Shown here in pieces: positions 7,235 to 16,700 of a stretch of DNA of 34,775 bases (position 1 is its first letter; the number at the start of each line of letters is the position of its first letter). Position numbers and translations under genes: made by a program. Where the stretch lies: the NCBI GenBank assembly GCA_002724675.1, contig PBPL01000063.1:1-34775 (forward strand). The letters run 5' to 3'. This stretch comes from Deltaproteobacteria bacterium (GTDB lineage: Bacteria > Myxococcota_A > UBA796 > UBA9615). The notes beneath the pieces were generated by a model. The model was given only the letters and a program-made list of their open reading frames with translations. It had not been told where the DNA came from and did no database searches.

Positions 7235-7954
7235 ATGAGCGATACCCCAGTGCATAGCCAAGGACCCGGCTCCAAGTCGCGGGTGGCCTATATCGTCAGC
7301 AGACCTGCTTTTTGGCTTTGCTGGGTGATTCTTGCCTTTGGTGGCTCGATGACCCGAGCCATGGTGGATGCCTCGGAACCACCGCCAGAGTATCCGGTCT
7401 TGGGTGAGGTTCCCGAGTTTCAGCTGATCGATCAGTCGGGGGAGGCCTTCTCCAGCGAGTCGCTCCACGGCAAGGTCTGGGTTGCAAGCTTTCTCTTCAC
7501 AAGGTGCCCCACGGTGTGCCCGACTCTCGCGGGCAATATCTTCGATGTGCAGCACCGGACCCGAAATATGGGCCAGTCGTTTCACATCGTTTCGTTCACG
7601 GTGGATCCCGAATACGACACCCCACCGGTTCTCGCAGAGTTTGCGAAGACGCATCGAGCCAGCCACCGTGTGTGGACGTTCCTCACGGGCTCGCCGTCAG
7701 AAATCCAGGACACGGTCGTCGGTGGCTTGAAGATCAGTATGGGCTCCGGTGATGGTAGCTATGAGGATCCTTCGGAGGTGTTCCATGGCACCCACTTGGT
7801 TCTCGTAGACACTGAGATGCAGATTCGGGGCTACTACGACTCTGAAGATGAAGAGGCCCGAACGGACATGCTGAGTGCTGCCGGCTTCCTCGCTAATGAG
7901 GCAGCCCACTTCCCCGCGCGGCCCAGCCCGTTCAATCGCAACCGATCCATGTGA
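7235..7954 (+). CDS. sco: Sco1/SenC-type copper chaperone for CuA assembly
   Basis: A 239-residue thioredoxin-fold protein held by an N-terminal membrane anchor (residues about 22-45, VSRPAFWLCWVILAFGGSM) and facing the periplasm. The copper site is Cys91 and Cys95 in FTRCPTVCPTL, with a His near 184-187 in FHGTHLVLVD. The order of strands (VPEFQLIDQSGE, GKVWVASFLFTRCP, FHIVSFTVDPEYDTP) fits the family, which passes copper or reducing power to the CuA site of subunit II. GGAGAAGAA precedes the ATG. It is divergent from the oxidase operon. The C-terminal 35 residues or so (EEARTDMLSA onward) extend beyond the usual fold. Confidence 0.93.
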   Translation: MSDTPVHSQGPGSKSRVAYIVSRPAFWLCWVILAFGGSMTRAMVDASEPPPEYPVLGEVPEFQLIDQSGEAFSSESLHGKVWVASFLFTRCPTVCPTLAGNIFDVQHRTRNMGQSFHIVSFTVDPEYDTPPVLAEFAKTHRASHRVWTFLTGSPSEIQDTVVGGLKISMGSGDGSYEDPSEVFHGTHLVLVDTEMQIRGYYDSEDEEARTDMLSAAGFLANEAAHFPARPSPFNRNRSM

Positions 7955-8090
7955 TTGAGACAGAGGCATTCTCTGCCCGCACCTGAGCCGGCGGAGCAAG
8001 AGAGCCTCTAGATTCTCGTTGCGCAGTCTGGCCAGGAGAACCGTGGTGAATGAAGGCCGCGATCCTTCGCAGCCAGCGCTCGCTCTCGGA

Positions 8091-8107
8091 CCTCAACGAA
8101 GTTGAGG
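8091..8107. terminator. Hairpin between convergent sco and universal stress protein genes
   Basis: CCTCAAC-GAA-GTTGAGG makes a perfect 7-bp stem with a 3-nt loop in the 261-nt gap between two convergent genes. Neither strand has a T-run after it, so it is at best an atypical terminator or processing site. The rest of the gap (7955-8215) shows nothing I can call. Confidence 0.25.
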
Positions 8108-8215
8108 CGCTCAGGAAGAGCCGAGCGACCTACAAACGGTAGGCCTAGGAAAGCCAACTCGGATGCTCATCGGACCAGCACGAGTACTGGCGGCGCATGG
8201 ACCCATGCGCTCGGG

Positions 8216-9181
8216 CTAGAGCGCGTTCGCTATCGCCTTCTTGATGGCATCCGTGGGGGCCAGGTCCTGGGCTGGTGCGAGCGGCACCTGACCAGCGAGC
8301 AGCACGTTCCAGGTGGAGTGTCGCACGAGGCGCTCCGCCGTGACGCCCAGCTCCGGCTCTCGATCGGCCGTGTCGATACCGCTACGTCCAGCCAAGAGCA
8401 TCCAGGGCTTGGCGGCCTCGGCGTGGGCTAGGAGGGAGGCCAGAGCCTCTCCTTCGAGCAGGAGCGTGGTGACGTCCGCATCGTGTCGCTGCTTTGCGAG
8501 GCGGCTAGCCAACTGCAGGTGACCTTCCATCAGGCTCTTCTCTTCGAGCTTGGGGTCGTGCACGGCAACGACCTGGATGTTCTTCTTGAACGCCCGGGCC
8601 AGAGTGCAAGCGATGTCGAGGCTCAGGTAACTCGCCTTCGAGCCGTCCAGAGCCACAATGAGGTCTCCAAAGCCCTTGGGGTCTGGAGACTGAGTGTCGC
8701 GAACCACCAGGACGTTGGCGCGGGTGCGGCGAAGGACGCGCTCGCAGACGGAGCCCACCTGGCTCTCCTTGACCGCGCCCTGACCCAGGGCTCCGAGGAT
8801 GACGAGGTCGTAGTCCGAATCGTTGATGTCATCGACGATGGCGATGAAGTTCTTGCCGTCGAAGTGCTTGCGCTCGAAGTCGAGCCCCGCCTCTTCAGAC
8901 CACGTCGCCATCTCGTCCATGTAGCTGTCGGAGATCAGGTGCAGCCCACGAGTGATGAGGGAGTCGTGAATCTTCCTTTGTTTCTCCAACTCGGCCCCAT
9001 CCTTGTACTCGTCAGGAAGGGTGAACTCCATCTGCTTGAAGCGCACGTCGTGCAGCTTGGCGGCATAGACGTGGCTGCCCACGAGCTTGGAGCGAAAGGC
9101 CTTGCCAATGGCGAGCGCTAGATCGATCGAAGCGTTGGACTGGTCAGAGTTGTCGACTGGGACGTGAATTGTGCGGAACAT
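8216..9181 (-). CDS. Tandem universal stress protein (two USP domains)
   Basis: A 321-residue cytoplasmic protein with two USP folds, roughly residues 1-163 and 170-300. Domain 1 begins MFRTIHVPVDNSDQS and ends with a full nucleotide-binding signature: GALG, nine residues, then GS (VGSVCERVLRR). Domain 2 begins DLIVALDGSKAS and has a degenerate version (GRSGID, then LGVTAERLV), so probably only domain 1 binds ATP. An AGGAG lies 6 nt before the ATG. Such proteins sense or buffer stress and energy state. Its neighbours are the oxidase genes and the PCP_red-containing genes, and the gene at the left edge also carries a USP tail, so a shared respiratory-stress role is plausible but inferred. Confidence 0.88.
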   Translation of the reverse strand: MFRTIHVPVDNSDQSNASIDLALAIGKAFRSKLVGSHVYAAKLHDVRFKQMEFTLPDEYKDGAELEKQRKIHDSLITRGLHLISDSYMDEMATWSEEAGLDFERKHFDGKNFIAIVDDINDSDYDLVILGALGQGAVKESQVGSVCERVLRRTRANVLVVRDTQSPDPKGFGDLIVALDGSKASYLSLDIACTLARAFKKNIQVVAVHDPKLEEKSLMEGHLQLASRLAKQRHDADVTTLLLEGEALASLLAHAEAAKPWMLLAGRSGIDTADREPELGVTAERLVRHSTWNVLLAGQVPLAPAQDLAPTDAIKKAIANAL

Positions 9182-9326
9182 GCAGGCTCCTGCCTCATTT
9201 GGGGGGGCCGGAGGATGCCACGAAGCGGTGGGGTCGTCAACGGACGTGCTGGTGCTGCCAATGTGTTCTCTGTTACATCAGGGCGTGCGGGCCCCGCTGG
9301 AGATCCTAGCGGTGCCGGGAAGGTGA

Positions 9327-10292
9327 ACGACCATCGAGCCTCGAGACCTGGTCAACGATTTCCTCGGCCCGGCTTCGTCTGGCGAGGACAATGCTCTAGC
9401 CGGAGGCGCGCGCGCGAGCGAGGGCCAAGTTCCATCCCGGCCGCTCCCCTACATCGTTGCGTGGAACATCACCCGACGTTGCAACCTAGAGTGCGCTCAT
9501 TGCTACATCTCGGCGGGCCCATTCCAGAGCACAAAGGATGACTTGAAGGCTGCTGAGTTCCGTCGGATTACGGACGAGATCCTCGAGCTAGTCCCGGCTC
9601 CCATGTTCATCCTGACCGGGGGGGAACCCCTCGCTCGTGATGACCTGGAAGAGCTGGCTGCTTACGCCGTGGGGCGGGGGGCCACCGTTGTGGTCGGAAC
9701 CAACGGCACGGGCCTTTCGTCAGAGCGCATTGCTTCGCTCAAGGCGGCTGGTGTCACGGGCGTGGCAGTCAGCATCGACTCTCTGGACGCTCAGTACCAC
9801 AACCGCTTCCGGCACGGGGACCAGGCTCTGGAGGAGACGGTCGCTGCCATTGACCGTCTGGCGGACGCTGGTCTCGACTTCATCATTCAGACGACAGTCA
9901 CTCGCTTCAATCGCGGCGAGCTGGACGAGCTCGTCCGCTGGTCTGCAGAGAAAGGCGCGGTGTCGTTCAATCTCTACTTCCTGGTGGAGACAGGCCGAGG
10001 CAAGGGAATGTCTGGTCTGTCGCCGGAAGAGAACGATTCGGTCCTAGCCGACCTGGTCCGTCTTCAGAAGGAATATCGCGGCCGAATGATGGTCCGCAGC
10101 AAGTGTCAGCCTCAGCTGATGCGTCACGTGTACGAGCAGGATCCCGACTCTCCGTTGGTTCACTATTCGACACGATGCCCCTGTGGCTTGCAGTACTGCC
10201 GGATTACACCCGAAGGCAAGCTCACTCCCTGCCCCTACATCCCCGAGTCGGCCGGCGACTTGCGCAGTGAGTCTTTCCGGGATGTCTGGTAG
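9327..10292 (+). CDS. Radical SAM/SPASM protein, N-terminal part up to an in-frame TAG (AhbD/NirJ-like)
   Basis: The cluster motif CNLECAHC (Cys 52, 56 and 59 counted from 9327) binds the catalytic 4Fe-4S of a radical SAM enzyme, and FILTGGEPLARDDL follows. The C-terminal part up to the stop (CPCGLQYCRITPEGKLTPCP, then ESFRDVW) is the start of a SPASM domain as in heme-modifying AhbD and NirJ; the exact substrate is unknown. Homology begins upstream of the TTG at 9543, because the Cys motif lies before it. The frame opens after a stop at 9324-9326 and has no ATG, GTG or TTG before the Cys motif; the first codons read ACG ACC ATC GAG, which would be MTIEPRDL if ACG were ATG. The TAG at 10290-10292 follows DVW, and the same frame continues to 10718. 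Confidence 0.75.
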   Translation, partial: TTIEPRDLVNDFLGPASSGEDNALAGGARASEGQVPSRPLPYIVAWNITRRCNLECAHCYISAGPFQSTKDDLKAAEFRRITDEILELVPAPMFILTGGEPLARDDLEELAAYAVGRGATVVVGTNGTGLSSERIASLKAAGVTGVAVSIDSLDAQYHNRFRHGDQALEETVAAIDRLADAGLDFIIQTTVTRFNRGELDELVRWSAEKGAVSFNLYFLVETGRGKGMSGLSPEENDSVLADLVRLQKEYRGRMMVRSKCQPQLMRHVYEQDPDSPLVHYSTRCPCGLQYCRITPEGKLTPCPYIPESAGDLRSESFRDVW

Positions 10293-10718
10293 CGGTCACC
10301 GCTGTTCTTGAAGATGCGCAGCGGGGAGCTGGGTGGTCACTGCGGGCGCTGTGAATATCGGCAGGTCTGTGGGGGCTGTCGAGCTCGGGCCTTTGCGGAG
10401 GACGGCGACGTCATGTCTGCCGACCATTCCTGCGGCTACGAACCGCCCGGCAACCGCCCGCTGGTTGCGGCGGGCGCAGCTGGGGCGTTGACCTATGGCA
10501 CCGAACGACCGCGGGAGCGGACTTGGACGCCCGAGGCCGAGGCCCGCATGGCCCGGATCCCATCTTTTGTGCGAGGGGTCGTGGTCAAGCGAGTGGAAGA
10601 CTATGCGGACCGGGAGGGCATTCAAGAGATCACCGTCGAACTCCTCGATGGGATCCGCAAAGAGATGCCCGTGGACTTCTCCAAGAAGCTTCCGTTCTTC
10701 TTGAAAGGCAAGGACTAG
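10293..10718 (+). CDS. C-terminal remainder of the radical SAM protein: SPASM cysteines and PCP_red-like domain
   Basis: This is the direct in-frame continuation of the previous entry. RSPLFLKMRSGELGG leads to CGRCEYRQVCGGCRARAF, the second half of the SPASM cluster ligands seen in AhbD/NirJ proteins, so without readthrough both products lack a full auxiliary cluster. A PCP_red-like domain (WTPEAEARMARIPSFVRG to KKLPFF) ends the protein, closely resembling the first such domain of the gene at 1-981. Separate translation would need a restart such as TTG at 10308 or ATG at 10314; I see no strong ribosome binding site. Most likely this is the second half of a gene broken by a recent nonsense change or a sequencing error. 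Confidence 0.7.
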   Translation, partial: RSPLFLKMRSGELGGHCGRCEYRQVCGGCRARAFAEDGDVMSADHSCGYEPPGNRPLVAAGAAGALTYGTERPRERTWTPEAEARMARIPSFVRGVVVKRVEDYADREGIQEITVELLDGIRKEMPVDFSKKLPFFLKGKD

Positions 10719-10751
10719 CCGGGCCCCTGGTCTGCTCTGCGCCGACCGAGC

Positions 10752-13700
10752 TCAGTCCTGAGCGGCTCCGGTGTCAATCCAACCCTGGATCCCCGCGAGG
10801 GTGTCAGCGTCCAAGTAGGGGCCGCCCAGAGGCATCTGCCCGCCAGTGCCACCAACGGAGAGGTGGGTGCCGGAGATCTTGTGCCAGAGGTAGCTGTAGG
10901 CGGAGTCGTAGGGCTCGATGCGGTCCATGCTGGGAGCTTCAGTGGATTGGACATTGACGATTGTGCTGTAGGCCGTGCTCGAGTCGCCAAGCCCCGCCAT
11001 GCCCGACGAGTGGGAGCTGCCTTGATGGCAACCGCAGTTGGGGACGATCACCTGGGCATGGACGTAAGCCCAGTTGAACTCATCGTCGACGCCGTCACAG
11101 TCGTTGTCGACACCATCACTGGAGTTGCCCTCTGCAGGCGACTCTACGATGCCGGGGTTGATGCTGGTGTCATCATCGTCGCAGTCGGCGCAGGTGTGGT
11201 AGCCGTCTGAGTCCGAGTCCACATTGGGGTTGATGCTGGCGTCGCTGTCGTCGCAGTCTCCGTCGCAGACGTCGTAGGAGTCCCCGTCCCCGTCGATCTG
11301 CTCGTCGGTTCCAATGTCGCAGTCGTTGTCTTGAGCATCGCAGACCTCGATGTTTCCGGGGAACCGGTTGGGGTCGGCGTCATCGCAGTCATCATCGCTC
11401 AGCACGTAGTGGGTGTCGGGAGAACCATCGCAGGTGCTCTCTGAGATGTTGCCGTCGCCGGCACCGTCCCCATCGTTGTCCTCGTACCAAGTGGTGAAGG
11501 ACAGCCCGTTGTCGTCGTCTCCGTCGCAGTCGTCGTCCTCGGAGTTACAGACTTCAGTAGCGCTGGGGTACTGGGTGTTGTCGTTGTCGTCACAGTCTCC
11601 ACCGTCGGTGACATAGTCACTGCTCGGAGCGCCCGAGCAGGTGTTCTGAACGGTCGAGTCCGCGCCGTAGCCATCGCCATCGGTGTCTTGATACCAGTCG
11701 GTATACGTCAGGTCGTCGTCGGGGGAGCCGTTGCAGTCGTTGTCTAGACCGTCACACAGCTCGGGAGCCCCGGCATACACCGTGGTGTTTGTGTCATCAC
11801 AGTCGTCATCGGTGTTGCCTTCGGAGCCGTCAGCGCCGCAGGTCGTGACCCCGTCGCCGTCTTGGTCATAGCCCTCGTCGACCACGGTGTCACAGTTGTT
11901 GTCGACGGCATCGCAGTACTCGGACGCGCCGGGATTGTGGCTGGGGTTGGAGTCGTCGCAGTCATCTCCATGCGGGCACTGGACGGCGTCAAAGTAGGTG
12001 TCGCCGTCGGCGTCGAACCCTTCGTCGATGCCAGCTTGGCAGTTGTCGTCTTCTTCGTTGCACAGCTCGGCGGCGCCCGGATGTTGCGTCGCGTCGTCGT
12101 CGTCGCAGTCATCGCCATGGGAGCACTGCACCGAGTCGAAGTAGCCGTCGCCGTCGCCGTCGTAGCCTTCGTCTGTGACGGTGTCGCAGTCGTTGTCCTC
12201 TTGGTCACAGATTTCGGTGGCCCCGGGGAAGAACGCGGGGTCTGTGTCGTTGCAGTCCGTGCCGTAGCTGCACTCCACGTCGTTGTAGTAGCTGTCGCCG
12301 TCTGAGTCGAAGTTCTCGTCTACCAGGGTGTCGCAGTCGTCATCTTCGCTGTTGCAGGTCTCGGACGCGCCTGGGTACTGGTTAGCGTCTCCGTCATCGC
12401 AGTCATCGCCGAACGAGCACAGAGCCGCGCTGAAGTAGTTGTCGCTGTCCCCGTCGAAGCCCTCGTCCACGTTGGTGTCGCAGTTGTTGTCCTGCTGGTC
12501 GCAGACCTCGCTGGCGCCGGGGTTGATCCCCGCGTTGGTGTCCACGCAGTCATCGCCAACAGTCGCGTAGTTCGAGCCCGGCGCCCCGTCGCAGGTGTTC
12601 GTGACGTCTGAGTTGTCTCCGTAGCCATCTCCATCGGCATCCAGGTACCAGTCCGTGTACACGATGTTGTCGTCCACGACGGTGTCGCAGTCGTTGTCCT
12701 CCCCGTCGCAGAGCTCGGGGGCATCGGGGTAGGTGTCTGGATTCTCGTCGTCGCAGTCGTTGTCTGCTGTCGTCGCTGCGTCTCCGTCGGGACCGCACGT
12801 GGTGACTCCATCGCCGTCGTCTTCGAAGTTCTCGTCCACTCCGTCGTCGCAGTCGTTGTCGATCAGATCGCAGAGCTCCGCGGCGCCGGGGAAGGTGGCT
12901 GCATTGTTGTCATCGCAGTCGTCACCGTGTGTGCACTCCGCCGAACTCAAGTAGCCATCGATGTCGGTGTCGAAGCCCTCATCGACTCCGGCTTGACAGT
13001 TGTCGTCAACTTGGTTGCAGAGCTCCGTAGCCCCGGGATTGACGTTGGGCTCACTGTCGTCGCAGTCGTCGCCCCCCACACTGCTACAGAACGCCGAGCT
13101 GAAGTAGGTGTCTCCGTCTGCGTCGAAGCCCTCGTCGTTCTCGCCGTCGCAGTCGTTGTCCAAGAGATCGCAGAGCTCTGGAGCGTCCGGGTAGAACGTG
13201 TCGTCTTGGTCGTCGCAGTCGTCTCCATGGTCACACTGAGCCTCGTCAAAGAATCCATCCTGGTCATTGTCGAAGCCCTCATCCACGCCATTGGCGCAGT
13301 TGTCGTCCTCTTGGTTGCAGACCTCCTGCGCGCTCGGGTTCTGGGAACTGTCGTCATCGTCACAGTCCGTGCCGAACGTACAGAGTGACTCGCTAAAGAA
13401 GGTGTCCCCGTCCAGGTCGAAGTCTTCGTCGATGTCGAGGTCGCAGTCGTTGTCCACGACATCGCAACTCTCGGGAGCGTCGGGGTAGGTGGTGGCTACC
13501 TCGTCGTCGCAGTCATTACCGAGCAGGGTGTAGCTAGCGTCTGGCTGCCCGGAGCAGACGGTCACCACTGTGGTGTTGTCGCCGTATCCATCGGCATCGT
13601 TGTCGAAGAACCAGTCCTCGAAAGCGAGGTTGTCGTCCTGCACGAGGTTGCAGTCGTTGTCTAGGCCGTCGCAGATCTCGGTGGCGCCTCCGTAGACCGC

Positions 13701-16700
13701 TGCATTGTCGTCGTTGCAGTCGTTGTCGGCATCGTATTCAGTGGTGCCCGTGAGGCCGTCGGGCCCGCATGTGGTTACGCCGTCCTGATCCAGATCGAAG
13801 TCTTCGTCCGTGCCGCCCTCGCAGTCGTCATCTTTGTTGTTGCAGATCTCGCTGCGGTCCGGGTTGACCTGGGGGTCATCGTCATCGCAGTCGGTCCCGT
13901 GGGAGCAGCGGTCTTCGTCTAGGTGGGTGTCCTGGTCGTCGTCGAAGCCCTCGTCCTCTCCGCCGTCACAGTCGTCATCTTCCTCGTTACAGACTTCCTC
14001 GGCGCCTGGGTGTTGGTCGGCATCGTTGTCGTCGCAGTCATCGCCGCCGATCGCGGTGCATAGAGCCTTGCTGAGGTAAGAGTCCCCGTCTGCGTCGAAG
14101 CCCTCGTCGACCCCGTCGTCACAGTCGTTGTCCAGGCCGTCACAGATCTCAGTGGCCCCCGGATGGAAGCTCGGCTCAGTGTCGTTGCAGTCGTCGCCAA
14201 ACGTACACTCGAGCTCGCTGAAGTAGGTGTCGTTGTCGGCGTCGAAGCCCTCGTCGATGTGGGTGTCGCAGTTGTCGTCCTCCTGGTTACAGACTTCGAG
14301 GGCCCCCGGGTGTTGGGAGCTGTCGTTGTCGTCACAGTCGGTGCCGAACGTGCACAGGGCTAGGCTGAAGTGGTTGTCTTCGTCGACGTCGAAGTCTTCG
14401 TCGGTTTCTAGATCACAGTCGTTGTTGACCCCGTCGCAGCTCTCGGGAGCATCGGGGTAAGTGGTGGCTTCGTCGTCGTCGCAGTCACCCCCCTGCAGTT
14501 TGTACTCGGAGCTCGGCTGCCCCGAACACACTGTGACCACATCAGCAGTTCTGCCGTAGCCATCGCCGTCGCCGTCGGGGAACCAGTCCTCAAAGACGAT
14601 GTTGTCATCGACTTCGTTGTTGCAGTCGTTGTCCAGATCGTCGCAGAGCTCTGTGGCTCCGCCGTAGATGGCCGGGTTGCTGTCGTTGCAGTCATCGTCG
14701 GCTGTGTTGTTGGTGCCGTCAGGGCCGCATGTGGTGACGCCGTCTTCATCTACATCGAAGTCTTCGTCGATTAGTGAGTCGCAGTCGTTGTCGATGATGT
14801 CGCACAGCTCGGTGATGTCCGGATTGCGCAGCGGGTTGTTGTCGGCACAGTCCTGACCGTGTGGGCAGTGCGCTGCGTCTAGGTAGTCGTCCTGGTCGAT
14901 GTCGAACCCTTCATCCGTGCCTCCGTCGCAGTCGTTGTCCTGCTCGTCACAGAGCTCCGTGGCGTCAGGGAAGATGGAGCCATTCGTGTCATCACAGTCC
15001 TCCCCGTGGGAGCACAAGTCCTTGTCGTAGTAACCATCTGTGTCGCTGTCGAAGTCTTCGTCCGCGGGGCCGTCGCAGTCGTTGTCGATCAGGTCGCAGG
15101 TCTCGACTGCTGCGGGGTGGATGGTGTCGTCCCCGTCGTTGCAATCATCGCCGAATGAACACTCGATTGCGCTGAAGTAGGTGTCGTCGTCCGCGTCGTA
15201 GCCCTCGTCCGTGAACGTGTCACAGTTGTCGTCTTCGCCGTTGCACACCTCTGGGGCGCCGGGGAATTGCGATGCGTCTTCATCGTCACAGTCGCCCCCT
15301 TCGGCGAGGGCTAGACCGTCGCCGTTGGTTGCTTCGTTGTCTACGAAGTCGGAGCAGGCGATGTAGGTGTCGCCGTCTGTGTCGTCCTCGCCGCCGTCGG
15401 CACTGGTTTCTGGATCGCAGTCATTATCTAGGCCGTCGCAGATCTCCTCCTCGACGGGAGAACGCTCATCATCGGTGTCGTCGCAGTCCTGGCCGTGGGC
15501 ACACAAGGCTTCGCTGAAGTAGCTGTCGCCGTCTGCGTCGAAGCCTTCGTCGATCTCCTCGTCGCAGTCATCGTCTTCTAGGTTGCAGAGCTCAGGGGCA
15601 TCCCGGTACTGGGTCGGGTCATCGTCGTTGCAGTCCTGCCCGCTAGCGCAGGCTTGGTCGTCCAGGTAGCCGTCCTCATCGGCATCAAAGTCTTCGTCAA
15701 TCTCGCCGTCGCAGTCATTGTCGTTGCCGTCACAGGTCTCGCTGTTGCCTGGGTAGTTGTTGCTGTTGCTGTCGTCACAGTCCCCAGGCGTATTGACCCA
15801 GTTCCCCGTGGCAGGGGCGCCATCACAGGAACTCTCCATCTCATCGACGTCACCGACGCCGTCCCCGTCGCTGTCTTGGTACCAGCTCACGAACACCAGG
15901 TCTTCGTCGGCAGTTGCATCGCAGTCGTTGTCCACGTCGTCACAGAGCTCTGGTGCGCCTCCGTAGATGGCGGGGTCGTCGTCGTTGCAGTCGTCATCCG
16001 AGGTGCCGGCGACGCCGTCAGGACCGCAGGTGGTCACGCCGTCTTCGTCCAGGTCCTCTAGGTTGAGGCCGGGGTCGCTGTCATCGCAGTCGTCGTCGGG
16101 CGATCCCGGCGTGCCGTCGGGACCGCAGGTGGTGGCTCCATCGCCATCCAGATCAGCGGGGCTCAGAGCTGGGTCGGTGTCATCACAGTCGGTCCCGCAG
16201 GGAGCGGGCGTGAAGCCGTCCCCATCGGAGTCCAACTCCTGGGCAGGGATCTCGTCGTCGCAGTCGTTGTCCAAGCCGTCGCAGAGCTCGGTGGCCCCCG
16301 GATAGCTCAGGTAGTCGTCGTCATCGCAGTCGCCATCGCAGGCACTGAAGCCGTCGAGATCGAGGTCGGGCAGGTCATCGTCCGCTGTGCCGCTGCAGTC
16401 CTCGTCGAGCCCATCGCAGGACTCCTCGTTGCCGAGGAAGTTGGTGGCGTCCTGGTCGTCGCAGTCTCCCTGGCAGGGAGTCTGCCCATCGCCGTCTACA
16501 TCGATGGGGTATAGGTCCGCATCCGAGTCGTTGCAGTCCCCTTCACAGGGTGTCGAGCCGTCTCCGTCGAGATCGAGCTCGTCGGGGTCCTGACTGCCGT
16601 CACAGTCATCGTCGGTCCCGCCGCCACAGGCCTCGGCTGCTCCCGGGTGAATCTCGGGGTTGTCCTCGTCGCAGTCTTCACAGGCGTCGTAGCCGTCGCC

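Noticed and set aside
7040-7666. Minus-strand frame across the cox/sco divergent region
   Set aside because: It overlaps most of the Sco gene, which has copper-site motifs, and has no recognisable domain.
9235-9300. FNR/CRP-like site (TGTG..TACA) between the USP and radical SAM genes
   Set aside because: Only three bases of each arm pair, too few to call a site.
10290-10292. Genome-wide recoding of TAG as an amino acid
   Set aside because: TAG ends several sound genes in this window (ctaC, clpS, the cytochrome c and Rieske genes) exactly where the families end.
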